From an uncultured Actinomycetes bacterium (GTDB lineage Bacteria > Actinomycetota > Acidimicrobiia > Acidimicrobiales > RAAP-2): 64,000 nt of DNA. Below are positions 53,483-62,227 of this stretch, in pieces (the stretch's first letter is position 1; every line of letters begins with the position of its first letter). Location of the stretch: positions 78,472-142,471 of the forward strand of contig CAIQGE010000033.1 of the NCBI GenBank assembly GCA_903871335.1, in the 5' to 3' direction. A program made the position numbers and the translations under genes. The notes under the pieces are model-generated. The model searched no databases, was not told where the DNA came from, and saw nothing but the letters and a program-made list of their open reading frames with translations.

Positions 53483-55365
53483 GTAATCTCCACGTCTTCT
53501 TGGGGTGCGAACTGCGTCTCGTAGAGATCACGGTACAACCCCCCTTCCAACATGAGATTCTCGTGAGTGCCCCGTTGGACAATGCGCCCAGCGTCGATCA
53601 CCAAGATTTGGTCGGCGTGGCGGATGGTGGATAAGCGGTGGGCGATCACGAGTGACGTTCGGTGACTCATTGTCGCGTCCAGCGCTCGTTGCACCGCCGC
53701 CTCGCTTTCGGCGTCGAGGTGCGCCGTCGCCTCGTCCAGCACCACGACGCGGGGCGACTTCAACAACAGTCGCGCCAACGCCACGCGTTGTTTCTCGCCG
53801 CCACTGAGGCGGTATCCGCGTTCGCCGACCACCGTGTCCACGCCTCGCGGAAGGGCCCGTACGAGGTCGGCGATTTGGGCGGCTTCAAGAGCGGCGGTCA
53901 CTTCGTCGTCGGTGGCGTCGGGCTTGGCGTAGAGGAGGTTGGCTTTGAGAGTCGTGTGGAACAAGTGAGGATCTTGAGTAACGACGCCGACCGTGTCGGT
54001 CAACGAGGCGTTGGTGAGCGCACGCACGTCGACCCCATTGAGTCGCACCGCCCCACCGGTGACGTCGTAGAGACGCGAGACCAGCATGGACATGGTCGTC
54101 TTTCCCGCCCCGCTCGGACCCACCAAGGCCGTCATCGTTCCCGGGGCCACCTCAAAGGACACACCAAAGAGAACGTCCGTCCGCGGCGTGTCATCGAGCT
54201 TCGCCACTGACTCGAGGGACGCGAGCGACACTTCGTGAGCGGCCGGGTAGGCGAAGAAAACATCGTCGAAGTGCAAGGTGCACGGGCCCTCGGGGACGGT
54301 CGTCGCGTCCGGTGCTTCTTTGATCATTGGTTCTAAGTCGAGAACTTCAAAGAGACGCTCGAAACTCACGAGGGCGGTCATGACGTCAAGGTTCAAATTG
54401 CTGAGTTGCGTCAGCGGTCCGTAGAGCCGAGCGAGGTAGGTGGTCAGTGCCACGATGGTGCCCGCCGTCATCACCCCGTCGATGGACAGCACGCCACCAA
54501 TGCCGTAGGTGGCGGCCGTCGCCATGGAAGCGGTGAGCGATAACGCGACAAAGTAGAAACGCGAGTAGATGGCCTGCTCGATGCCGATGTCACGGACTTT
54601 GCCCGCGCGATCCTCAAAGAACGCGACTTCGTCCGCTGGTCGACCGAACAGCTTCACGATCATGGCACCGGCCACGTTGAAGCGCTCGGTCATAACCATA
54701 TTCATCTCAGCGTTGAGTTCCAAACTGCGCTGGTAGAGGCCCCCGAGACGCCGACCCACCCGTTGCGCCGGGAGCAAGAAGACCGGCAGCAGGATCAGCG
54801 AAATCAACGTGATCTGCCACGAGAAGAAGAACATCACGGTGAGAATGATGGACACGGTGATCAAGTTCCCGACCACATTTGAAAACAGGTCCGTAAAGGC
54901 CTGCTGCGCACCGATGACGTCGCTATTGAGGCGAGATATCAACGCTCCCGTTTGCGTGCGCGAGAAGAAGGCAATCGGCATTTCCTGGACGTGGCGAAAA
55001 ACACGAGCGCGGAGGTCGTAGATAAGGCTCTCGCCGATGATGGAGGAGATTCGTCGTTCCACCAGTGAGAACGCGGCGTCGACCAGAGCGAGCAGACCGA
55101 CGAGAAGCGAAAGATTGATGACCAAACTACGGTCATGTCCGTAAATTCCTTTGTCAATGAGACTACGCACCAGCAGCGGTGGCACTGAGGCGATCAGCGC
55201 GTCGAGAATGACCGCGATCAAGAAGATCGTCAGAATTCGACGATAGGGGCGGGCAAAGACGAGAACCCGCTTGACCGTCCCCTCTTTGACCTTGTGCGAG
55301 AGAACGTCACGATTTCGCATCGATGACCGCATTCCGCGGAAATTGCCCGTACCCATGCTGCTCAT
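53479..55365 (-). CDS. ABC exporter, fused membrane and ATPase domains
   Basis: About 628 residues. N-terminal six-helix ABC type I exporter domain (from VLVFARPYRRILTIF) and a C-terminal ATPase with Walker A GPSGAGKTTM, signature LSGGEKQRVALARLLL, Walker B RVVVLDEATAHLD and switch His in AHRLST. A Thr/Ala insert sits before the ATPase domain. Works as a homo- or heterodimer exporting lipids, peptides or drugs; substrate unknown. I chose the ATG at 55365 because GAGGGG precedes it by seven bases and a TACACT box lies upstream; GTG 55413 is an alternative. It is followed by the phosphatase. Confidence 0.87.
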   Translation of the reverse strand: MSSMGTGNFRGMRSSMRNRDVLSHKVKEGTVKRVLVFARPYRRILTIFLIAVILDALIASVPPLLVRSLIDKGIYGHDRSLVINLSLLVGLLALVDAAFSLVERRISSIIGESLIYDLRARVFRHVQEMPIAFFSRTQTGALISRLNSDVIGAQQAFTDLFSNVVGNLITVSIILTVMFFFSWQITLISLILLPVFLLPAQRVGRRLGGLYQRSLELNAEMNMVMTERFNVAGAMIVKLFGRPADEVAFFEDRAGKVRDIGIEQAIYSRFYFVALSLTASMATAATYGIGGVLSIDGVMTAGTIVALTTYLARLYGPLTQLSNLNLDVMTALVSFERLFEVLDLEPMIKEAPDATTVPEGPCTLHFDDVFFAYPAAHEVSLASLESVAKLDDTPRTDVLFGVSFEVAPGTMTALVGPSGAGKTTMSMLVSRLYDVTGGAVRLNGVDVRALTNASLTDTVGVVTQDPHLFHTTLKANLLYAKPDATDDEVTAALEAAQIADLVRALPRGVDTVVGERGYRLSGGEKQRVALARLLLKSPRVVVLDEATAHLDAESEAAVQRALDATMSHRTSLVIAHRLSTIRHADQILVIDAGRIVQRGTHENLMLEGGLYRDLYETQFAPQEDVEIT

Positions 55366-55387
55366 CAGTCGCCCCTCGCCGCCCACG

Positions 55388-55393
55388 AGTGTA
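55388..55393 (-). promoter_or_regulatory. -10 box of ABC exporter-phosphatase operon
   Basis: TACACT about 22 bases before the ATG at 55365, leaving a short leader with a GAGGGG ribosome site. Confidence 0.35.
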
Positions 55394-55460
55394 GGCAGCG
55401 AAACCTCACTCACATTCCAACGGCCGCCACACGAGACCAGTTGACTATCGTCAGGAGTTC

Positions 55461-56351
55461 ATGACGACCGATAGCACCACGGACTGGGCAGCCATAGCTC
55501 GACGTAATTCTCGCAGCGTACAGACACTCATTGGCTGGATCTTTTGGGATCCGGGTGCGGTGACGCGATACGAACAACTCGGTCTGCCGGGACCGCTCGG
55601 CTACATCGCGAGTCGGTCCGCCCCGTTCGCCGGGGCAGGTGCTGAAGCCACGATCGCGTCGTTCGGCTCCATTTCCCCCGACGGGATCCGTCTGGTTTTC
55701 CAGCATCTCGGCACCCCCTCGGCGTTCCACGCTTTCTGGTTGGCGCGAGATGCGGCGGTCGTCGACGGACTCACGGCCTACGCTCCAGACGCTCGAGGTG
55801 GGCTCGAGGAATTTGCGGACGATCTCGGCGACGTCGTCGCGAAGTTGCCAACGGTCGGACGGCCCTTCTTTGCCGCGCACCTCGCCATGGAACAACCGGC
55901 CTCACCACTTCTACGTGGCTGGCACGCCGTCAATGCGTTGCGGGAATGGCGCGGCGACACGCACTGGGCCATTGTCGCCAGCCAGGGACTGAGCGGACCC
56001 GAGGCTTCCGTGCTGCACAATGCCTGGCTCGGCTACGACGGTGACTGGCTGTCGGTGTCGCGGGGCAATGCGGCGGCGTCCATTGACGCGGCCTGGACGA
56101 GCTTGGAACACAAGGGTCTTGCCGTCGACCGCAACGTCACGAACGAAGGGCTCGCCCTTCGGCAATGGATCGAAGATGAGACCGATCGTCGCACCACCTT
56201 GCCCTGGGAGTTACTGGGTCTCGAAAGTTCCGAACGCTTCGCGCACACCTTCGAACCACCATGCGATCTGCTCCTAGCGCGCGTGGACGTCACCGCCGGC
56301 GAACGGTACCAGCCCGCGTCGCGTCAACGAGAACCGTGGCAGCCGAATTAG
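55461..56351 (+). CDS. SCO6745-like protein
   Basis: 296 residues, soluble, Ala/Trp-rich. It resembles the actinobacterial SCO6745 family, sometimes described as helix-turn-helix-like: FWDPGAVTRYEQLGLPGPLGYIASRSAPF near the start, FHAFWLARDAAVVDGL mid-way, and LGLESSERFAHTFEPPCDLLLARVDVTAGERYQP at the end, read here in parts. Function is not known. CAGGAG is three bases before the ATG. It ends four bases into the convergent glucosidase gene. Confidence 0.58.
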   Translation: MTTDSTTDWAAIARRNSRSVQTLIGWIFWDPGAVTRYEQLGLPGPLGYIASRSAPFAGAGAEATIASFGSISPDGIRLVFQHLGTPSAFHAFWLARDAAVVDGLTAYAPDARGGLEEFADDLGDVVAKLPTVGRPFFAAHLAMEQPASPLLRGWHAVNALREWRGDTHWAIVASQGLSGPEASVLHNAWLGYDGDWLSVSRGNAAASIDAAWTSLEHKGLAVDRNVTNEGLALRQWIEDETDRRTTLPWELLGLESSERFAHTFEPPCDLLLARVDVTAGERYQPASRQREPWQPN

Positions 56352-57853
56352 GCCACCACTACAGCTTCCCCCGGCGCCAGTAGCGCTTCGTCGATCGCAC
56401 CACCCGAACGCAGAAGGATGCTTCGTCCCTGCATGTCAATTGCGCACGCCTCGCGTCCGAAATTGACCCAGACACTCACAACGTCACCGCCGGCACAGCG
56501 ATCGAAACGAAGGACGTGTGACTCCACATTCAGATTCTCAAAGGTGCCTCGTCGTAGAGCTGGCTGCGATCGTCGTAGTGCGAGAACACTCCGGAAGAAG
56601 TGCAAGTAGGACTCGTCATCGTCGATCTGTGTTTCGACCGAGTAGCCGACGCTGTCGGCGGCGAACGGTAGCCACGGTTCACCCCACCAGCCGTGCGGAT
56701 AGTCGCTCGTCCACGGCATCGGTGTCCGACATCCGTCTCGACTGCCCGGGTCCACCACCCGATCTTCCGGAATCTCGCCGTTCAATAGGCCGAGCTCCTC
56801 ACCCTGATACATAAAGGGCGTTCCGCGCAGCGTCAGCAGGAGAATGGCCGACGACCGAATCTTGACGGGATCTCCTCCGAGTCGGGACGCCACGCGCTGA
56901 TTGTCGTGGTTCGACAAGACCCAGGTCGGCCACGCGTCAACGTTCAGGTGGGCGTTCTCGGTACGCGTGATGAGGTCGCGCCACGCTTCGGCGCGCCACG
57001 GGGTGAGCAACGAGAGGAAATTGAAGGAGAGGTCGAGTTCGTCCTGATCCCCGTAATAGGTAGCGACCGCCTCCGGATCTAGGAGATAGACCTCCCCGAC
57101 GCTCATCCGATCATCGGGGTATTCCTCTAAGACACGACGAAGTTCGCGCAGATAGTCGTGAGTGACGGGCACATCATTGAGCGGCACGTGTCCCACGAAC
57201 AGGAGGTCGTCGGGATCATTCGGCAAGTCGGGATCCTTGCCGACGAGATGGATGACGTCCATACGGAATCCGTCAATACCGCGATCTAGCCAGAATCGCA
57301 AGGTGTCGGCCATGGCCTCGCGGACCCGCACGTTGGCCCAGTTGAGATCGGGCTGTTCGGGAAGAAAACAGTGAAGGTAGTACTGACCGCTGCCCTCATC
57401 AAAGGTCCAGTCCGGTTCGTTGTTCCACGAACTCAACCAGTTGTTGGGTAGGGAACCGTCAGAACGTGCGTCTCGCCAGATGTACCAGTCACGATGCTCG
57501 CTATCTTGCGAACTTCGCGCGTCGCGAAACCACGGGTGCTCCTGTGACGTGTGATTCGGCACCCAGTCCAAGATCACGCGAAGTCCACGGTCGTGGGCCT
57601 CACTGAGGAGCCGATCGAAGTCCTCGAGTGTTCCAAAGACGGGGTCGACATTGCAGTAGTCGCTCACGTCGTAACCAAAGTCGGCCATCGGCGATGGGAA
57701 GATCGGCGAAATCCACAGTGCGTCGACTCCCAGCCACGTCAGGTAATCGAGTTGCGTGCGGATGCCTTCAATATCCCCCACCCCGTCGCCATTGGCGTCG
57801 AAAAAGGATCGCGGATAGATCTGGTAGAAGACTGCTTCGTGCCACCACTTCAT
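56348..57853 (-). CDS. GH13 alpha-glucosidase / oligo-1,6-glucosidase
   Basis: 501 residues. Complete GH13 set: DYLTWLGVDALWISPIFPSP, nucleophile D199 in GFRMDVIH, acid/base E254 in SVGEVYLL and D317 in LSNHDNQR, plus a C-terminal beta domain. The Val after the nucleophile (V200) is the residue linked to alpha-1,6 preference in yeast isomaltase, versus Thr in maltase, so isomaltose-like substrates are plausible. No signal peptide: cytoplasmic. ATG preceded by a leaderless-type promoter. It may be controlled by the TetR gene 38 bp upstream. Confidence 0.88.
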   Translation of the reverse strand: MKWWHEAVFYQIYPRSFFDANGDGVGDIEGIRTQLDYLTWLGVDALWISPIFPSPMADFGYDVSDYCNVDPVFGTLEDFDRLLSEAHDRGLRVILDWVPNHTSQEHPWFRDARSSQDSEHRDWYIWRDARSDGSLPNNWLSSWNNEPDWTFDEGSGQYYLHCFLPEQPDLNWANVRVREAMADTLRFWLDRGIDGFRMDVIHLVGKDPDLPNDPDDLLFVGHVPLNDVPVTHDYLRELRRVLEEYPDDRMSVGEVYLLDPEAVATYYGDQDELDLSFNFLSLLTPWRAEAWRDLITRTENAHLNVDAWPTWVLSNHDNQRVASRLGGDPVKIRSSAILLLTLRGTPFMYQGEELGLLNGEIPEDRVVDPGSRDGCRTPMPWTSDYPHGWWGEPWLPFAADSVGYSVETQIDDDESYLHFFRSVLALRRSQPALRRGTFENLNVESHVLRFDRCAGGDVVSVWVNFGREACAIDMQGRSILLRSGGAIDEALLAPGEAVVVA

Positions 57854-57859
57854 GAACCC

Positions 57860-57865
57860 ACGCTA
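57860..57865 (-). promoter_or_regulatory. -10 box of GH13 gene, leaderless
   Basis: TAGCGT with six bases to the ATG at 57853. Confidence 0.5.
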
Positions 57866-57891
57866 ATCAGCGGGAGCAGAAGAATGAGGTA

Positions 57892-58476
57892 CTACGCCAA
57901 CGTTGAAATCGAACGAGTAACGGCATCGACGACGTGACCCAATGTCCTCTTGGCCGCCTCGAGCGTCGTTGTACCTCGGGCGATGGCAATATTGAGTCCC
58001 GCAGCGGTTTCCGCGACCGCAATGACTGCCGCGAAAGCGTTGTCACGATCAAAACCCGCGTTTTCCAGGGGAGTGACAACTTCGACGTCAAAACTGTGGA
58101 GGATCTTGTCGCGAAGGACTCCGAGCGACGCCGTTTCACCGATCTGGTGCAAGGCCGCCGAAATGACGACTGCAAAGGCCGTCGGCATCGTCAAATAACG
58201 CTCGACACTGGCCTTTACGTAATTCGGATACCCGTCTTTCTCCGGTGTCACGGAGGTCAGAGCGGGAAAATATTCGAGGACGGACTGTTCGTACATTGCG
58301 GTCAGAATTGCATCCACGTCCGGGAAGAGTTCGTAGAGCCACTGGCGAGACACACCCGCACGATGAGCAATGGCCGTGACCGTCGCCGCTTCTAGGCCAC
58401 CTTCCACCACGAGCTGACTGGCTGCTTGGATGATGGTGCTCACGCGTTGATCGCGCTTGAGATAACTACTGCTCAT
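57892..58476 (-). CDS. TetR/AcrR family transcriptional regulator
   Basis: 194 residues. N-terminal helix-turn-helix: IIQAASQLVVEGGLEAATVTAIAHRAGVSRQWLYELFPD, read here in part (about 16-55), with the recognition helix in VSRQWLYELF. The rest is an all-helical ligand domain of unknown specificity. It is divergent from the S66 peptidase across a 352 bp gap containing a perfect palindrome that could be its operator, and lies upstream of the GH13 gene. Confidence 0.85.
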   Translation of the reverse strand: MSSSYLKRDQRVSTIIQAASQLVVEGGLEAATVTAIAHRAGVSRQWLYELFPDVDAILTAMYEQSVLEYFPALTSVTPEKDGYPNYVKASVERYLTMPTAFAVVISAALHQIGETASLGVLRDKILHSFDVEVVTPLENAGFDRDNAFAAVIAVAETAAGLNIAIARGTTTLEAAKRTLGHVVDAVTRSISTLA

Positions 58477-58588
58477 GATGTCGGAAAATCTCCAATTGAG
58501 CCGAGAAACACCACGTGAGACCGGGTGAAAACCGATCAGCAGGCGACATCCATCGACAATTTCAGCGAGTACGTGTGAACTAATGAAC

Positions 58589-58601
58589 GTGACTCGGTCA
58601 C
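58589..58601. promoter_or_regulatory. Palindrome, candidate TetR operator
   Basis: GTGAC-TCG-GTCAC, a perfect 5 bp inverted repeat with a three-base centre, about 113 bp upstream of the tetR start. Its length and symmetry suit a TetR-type site, but it is short enough to occur by chance. Confidence 0.3.
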
Positions 58602-58816
58602 ATCAGCATACCGCTGATTGACGCAAAATTTGGGCAACGCGTTACGACCGAAGAACGCGCGCCGGACCGAACTTGTTCACCCGCCGCGATGCGCCCGACA
58701 CCACTCGGCGACGCGTCAGCAGAGTGCTGCCTCAGCGCCGCTCTCCGGTAGCGACGTTTTCGTTTGAGAAAAGCAGAAATGATCTTCCCCTCAGTCAAAC
58801 AAGTTCCCGTTCGCGC

Positions 58817-58822
58817 TACGGT
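58817..58822 (+). promoter_or_regulatory. -10 box of S66 peptidase gene, leaderless
   Basis: TACGGT with six bases to the ATG at 58829; it supports this start over the in-frame TTG 156 bp upstream. Confidence 0.5.
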
Positions 58823-58828
58823 TTCGCG

Positions 58829-59881
58829 ATGACAACGGTGCCCCGCCTTCAGCAACCACCCAAGCTGGTACCGGGCGACCGCGTGGCAATCGTTTCACCC
58901 AGTTGGGCCGGAGCGGGCGTCTTTCCCGAGGTCCACGAGCGAGGCCTCGACGTCCTGCGACGCGAATTTGAATTGGAACCCGTCGAATATCCCACGACCC
59001 GTCGTGTCGGAGCATCCGCCGTCGATCGCGCACGCGATCTCACCGCGGCGTTTTGCGATCCCGCCATCAAGGCCGTGATGGCGGTCATTGGTGGCGAGGA
59101 TCAGATCACGGTCCTCCCGCATCTCAACAGTGAGAGCATCGCGGCTCATCCCAAGGCGTACTTCGGCTATTCCGACAACACGAACATGCTGAATTTCTTG
59201 TTTCGTCTCGGTATGAGTTCCTATCACGGAGGGTCGTCGTTGGTGCATCTCGCCCGACCAGGGGGCCCCCACCCCGCTCACCTTGAATCGCTCCGTCGTG
59301 CACTATTTGATACCGGCAACTACGAGATCACTCCCGTGGAAAGCTTCACCGATCTTCAATGTGATTGGAGCGACCTACGCACTCTCGAACGAGAACTACC
59401 CACTGAACCCGAGACGGGGTGGGAGTGGCACAACGCGGATCAGGTGGTCGAAGGCCCCTCATGGGGCGGGAACCTCGAGATCCTTCACTGGAACCTGGCT
59501 GCAAATCGCTGGATACAGCCCGTTGAAGAATACCGAGGATGCATTCTCTTTCTGGAAACCTCCGAGGAAATGCCACCGGCGGTCGACGTCTTTCGCATGC
59601 TGCGCAACGCCGGCGAGCGCGGCCTGCTGGCGCAGTTTCGAGCGATCGTTATCGCCAAGCCTAAGGCGTGGCACTCGCACGCTCCCCTCGAAGTGGCCGC
59701 GCGAGCGGCATTTCGACGCGAACAAGCTGACGCGGTACTTCGCGTGATGGAAACGTACAACCCTTCAGCGATGGTGCTCATCGGACCAGACCTTGGTCAC
59801 ACGGATCCCCAGTACGTCGTTCCCTACGGGGGCCACTGGACAATCGACGGACCCCGTCGCCGGTTTAGCGTCACCTATTGA
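58829..59881 (+). CDS. S66 family peptidase (LD-carboxypeptidase / MccF-like)
   Basis: 350 residues. S66 triad: nucleophile S115 in YFGYSDNTNML, a Glu in FLETSEEMPP, and the His in LGHTDPQYVVPYGG. N-terminal IVSPSWAGAG is the usual first strand. Family members either trim L,D-tetrapeptides in peptidoglycan recycling or, like MccF, cleave microcin C-type aminoacyl adenylates; the long middle insertion (WHNADQVVEGPSWGGNLEILHW) is closer to MccF-like members. No signal peptide, so cytoplasmic. Confidence 0.83.
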   Translation: MTTVPRLQQPPKLVPGDRVAIVSPSWAGAGVFPEVHERGLDVLRREFELEPVEYPTTRRVGASAVDRARDLTAAFCDPAIKAVMAVIGGEDQITVLPHLNSESIAAHPKAYFGYSDNTNMLNFLFRLGMSSYHGGSSLVHLARPGGPHPAHLESLRRALFDTGNYEITPVESFTDLQCDWSDLRTLERELPTEPETGWEWHNADQVVEGPSWGGNLEILHWNLAANRWIQPVEEYRGCILFLETSEEMPPAVDVFRMLRNAGERGLLAQFRAIVIAKPKAWHSHAPLEVAARAAFRREQADAVLRVMETYNPSAMVLIGPDLGHTDPQYVVPYGGHWTIDGPRRRFSVTY

Positions 59882-59937
59882 CGAGTTTGGTCCCACGATC
59901 CAGCCGCTCCCCGACGCTGCGCGAGGAGTAGACATGA

Positions 59938-60171
59938 GTGAGGAAAGCAGAGAGCCACCAGGAAACTCTGGACTCCCTGGGAGTCCGGTTCGAGCCAAAG
60001 GTGCCAAGGGTGGAACGTTCAGTACTGGTTCTCGCAGGCGCCATGGTGCTGGTCATCGTGAGTGTCGACGTCACGCTGTTTCGTCATGACGTATGGTCAC
60101 GACTACTCGCCAATGTCGGTATCGTCTTGGTCTTCGGTGCGATATACCTTCGGTTCTTCCACCACCACTAG
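59938..60171 (+). CDS. Small two-helix membrane protein
   Basis: 77 residues. A charged start is followed by two hydrophobic spans, SVLVLAGAMVLVIVSVDVTLF (read in part, about 28-48) and LLANVGIVLVFGAIYLRFF (about 56-73), with an HDVW turn between. Not recognised beyond a likely actinobacterial small membrane protein. The GTG at 59938 begins the frame right after a TGA; a better placed ATG at 59934, with GAGGAG seven bases upstream, opens a different, non-hydrophobic 51-codon frame. Either the GTG is used or a frameshift separates start and body. Confidence 0.5.
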   Translation: MRKAESHQETLDSLGVRFEPKVPRVERSVLVLAGAMVLVIVSVDVTLFRHDVWSRLLANVGIVLVFGAIYLRFFHHH

Positions 60172-60298
60172 AACGCATTGTTTCGCGGGTGAATACTCCA
60201 CACGTCGCCGTGCGTCACGTCGCTGAGTGAGATAAGGGGCGCGACCCTCGCTCGCGACACCCGTAGAGACCCTTCAGGAGTGACCCGAGATGGAAGTC

Positions 60299-62203
60299 CT
60301 AATGTCCCGAATTGGCTTTGGTACCCGTCCACAGGATGGTGCTTGGCGCCTTCAGCAATTCCAATGACCCATTGTTCTCGAGTATCAACGACGTCGCCAC
60401 ACCCGACTTGGCCTTTGGCGTCCACACCAATTTCCCCTTCGTGTCGGTGATCTTGAGAACGCCCTTCGACAAGGTCAGCACGTGCCCCTTGTGCGTTCCG
60501 GTGGTCTTCGACTGGTAGCCGAGCGCCTTCGACGCCACGTTCATGACCACAAAGTTTCCGGACGTCTGGAATAAGGCCTCGTACGCGCCGTTCGCCGATA
60601 TGAGCTGCTGGCTCGTTGTCAGAGTCGACGTGGCTCTGGTGAGTCGGTCGCTACCGACCGTAACGGCAACTTCGCTGGAAGCCACCGACGAACCAGCGGG
60701 ACCGACCGCCTTGATAACGAAGTAGTACGTCTTCCACGGCACGAGCCCAGTAATGGTGGCCGATGTCGTCGGCACCGCTACAGACTTCACGGGAACGCTG
60801 GATTCATGGTGCGCAACAGTGCCCTCAAAAACTTGATAACTAGAGCACGCGACACCGAAGGTCGTGGCTGTGTTCCACGTCAACGTTGCGCGGCCGTACC
60901 CCGTCGATCCCACCACGTGCGTGGGGGTGTTCGGCGGCGAATCAACACTGAGGAATGAGCGTTGCGTTCCCGAAGAATCGACATAGTCCCCCGCGACAAC
61001 GCAGTAACTCCCAGCCGTACACCCGATCGCCCCCCCCCCCCCCTCCGCATCTCCTCCCGCATTGGCTGCAGCACTGCCGGGAACTTGAAACGCAGATCCC
61101 CATACGCCATTGCTCTCGGCGGCGATGAATGCTTGATAATTTCCCGACGAATCGTCGTAGTAGCCATCCACCAAACAATTGCCTGCGGACGTGCACGTCA
61201 GCGCGTTGGTCCATGCGTCACCATTCGCATTCATTGAGATCAGAGCCGGGACCGCCTCCGTCGTGCCCCAGACACCATTCACTTCGTTGTCAACGAAGAT
61301 CTGAACGTTGCCCACCGAATCGGTGTAGTAGCCCGATACGGCGCAGTTGCCTGACGACGGGCACGAGATCACCAAGGCCCGAGCGTCTTGGCCCTCGTTC
61401 AATGCGACCGAGCCGGGAAGAATGGTGGCCACTCCCCACGTGCCACTGACTTCGGCGGCCTCGTACGCTTGACGGTGACCGTTGTTCTTGAGGTAACCCG
61501 TCTCCACGCAGTTACCAACGGAACCGCAGGAAATTGCCTCACTGTCCGCATCACCGCCGGTGTTGAGCGTGCTCATGCCCGGCACCTCTTGGGCAGTACC
61601 CCACGTTCCGTTCACCTGATCGTCGACGAAATCTTGGTACTTGCCAGTGTTGTCACTGTAATGACCACTCACCGCGCAGTTTCCCGGGGATGGGCACGAG
61701 ACACCAACGACTTCAGCGTCACCTCCAACGTTGAGAGCGGCGGTCCCGGGCAGCTCTTCCACTGATCCCCACGTGCCGTTGACTTCCGCGTCAACGTAAG
61801 ACTGTTGCTTGTGTCCCCCATCGGTGTAGTAGCCCGATAAGGCACAATTTCCTGCCGTCGGGCAGGAGAGATAATTGCTGCCGACCGAGACGATACCGAG
61901 CGCGTTGGACCCAGGCATCGCTTGAACGTTCCCCCATACGCCATTGATTTCATCGGCCACAAATTCCCCGAAATTTTGGCCGGACAATTGGTATCGGCCG
62001 GTCAGTGTGCATCGCCCAATCGCCGGACACGAGATGGTTGCAACCTGGGACAACTTGGTCGTGAGTGTCTCGATACCCGGAAGTTTGGCGGCGGACGACC
62101 AGACACCATTGGTCTCGTTGGCGACAAATCCGTGAAGTTCTCCCGAATCCGTGTAATTTCCACCAGCGACGCAGTTGCCTGCCGAGGCACAGGAAATTGC
62201 CAA
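60299..62203 (-). pseudogene. 5'-truncated repeat protein with Fn3 and lectin-like domains
   Basis: 634 codons remain open. Seven full repeats and part of an eighth, each about 54 residues (about 1-415), follow the pattern SCxSxGNC-x-GYY-D...F/V...E-NG-WG...PG...L-GGDA. The paired cysteines suggest disulfides and an extracellular location. Then comes a fibronectin III-like domain (about 418-512: ATLTWNT, SYQVFEG, YYFVIKAVGPAGSS) and a bulb-lectin-like end (about 520-634: GSLELLKAPSTILWTG). No signal peptide or normal start exists: the coding pattern continues upstream of the TTG at 62203 as GTAGSTKI and is then cut at a TGA near 62233. It looks like the remains of a larger secreted or surface protein. 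It contains a 14-G tract. Confidence 0.6.
61030..61043. repeat. 14-base C/G homopolymer in coding sequence
   Basis: Fourteen C on the plus strand, giving four Gly codons plus flanks in the repeat protein (GGDAEGGGGAIGC). Sister repeats have two residues fewer here, so the tract seems lengthened by six bases in frame. Confidence 0.85.
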
Positions 62204-62227
62204 GATCTTGGTGCTTCCTGCGGTACC

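Larger units (their letters stand above)
58477..58828. other. Divergent intergenic region between tetR and S66 genes
   Basis: 352 bp, the longest gap in the window and somewhat AT-richer near its middle. It holds the palindrome at 58589-58601 and the -10 box of the S66 gene at its right end. The right half remains open in the S66 frame back to a TTG at 58673, but that part is not S66-like. I see no RNA gene or terminator. Confidence 0.6.

Noticed and set aside
58618..58646. TTGACG as a -35 element for the S66 gene
   Set aside because: No acceptable -10 follows at 16-18 bases, and a better box sits six bases before the start codon.
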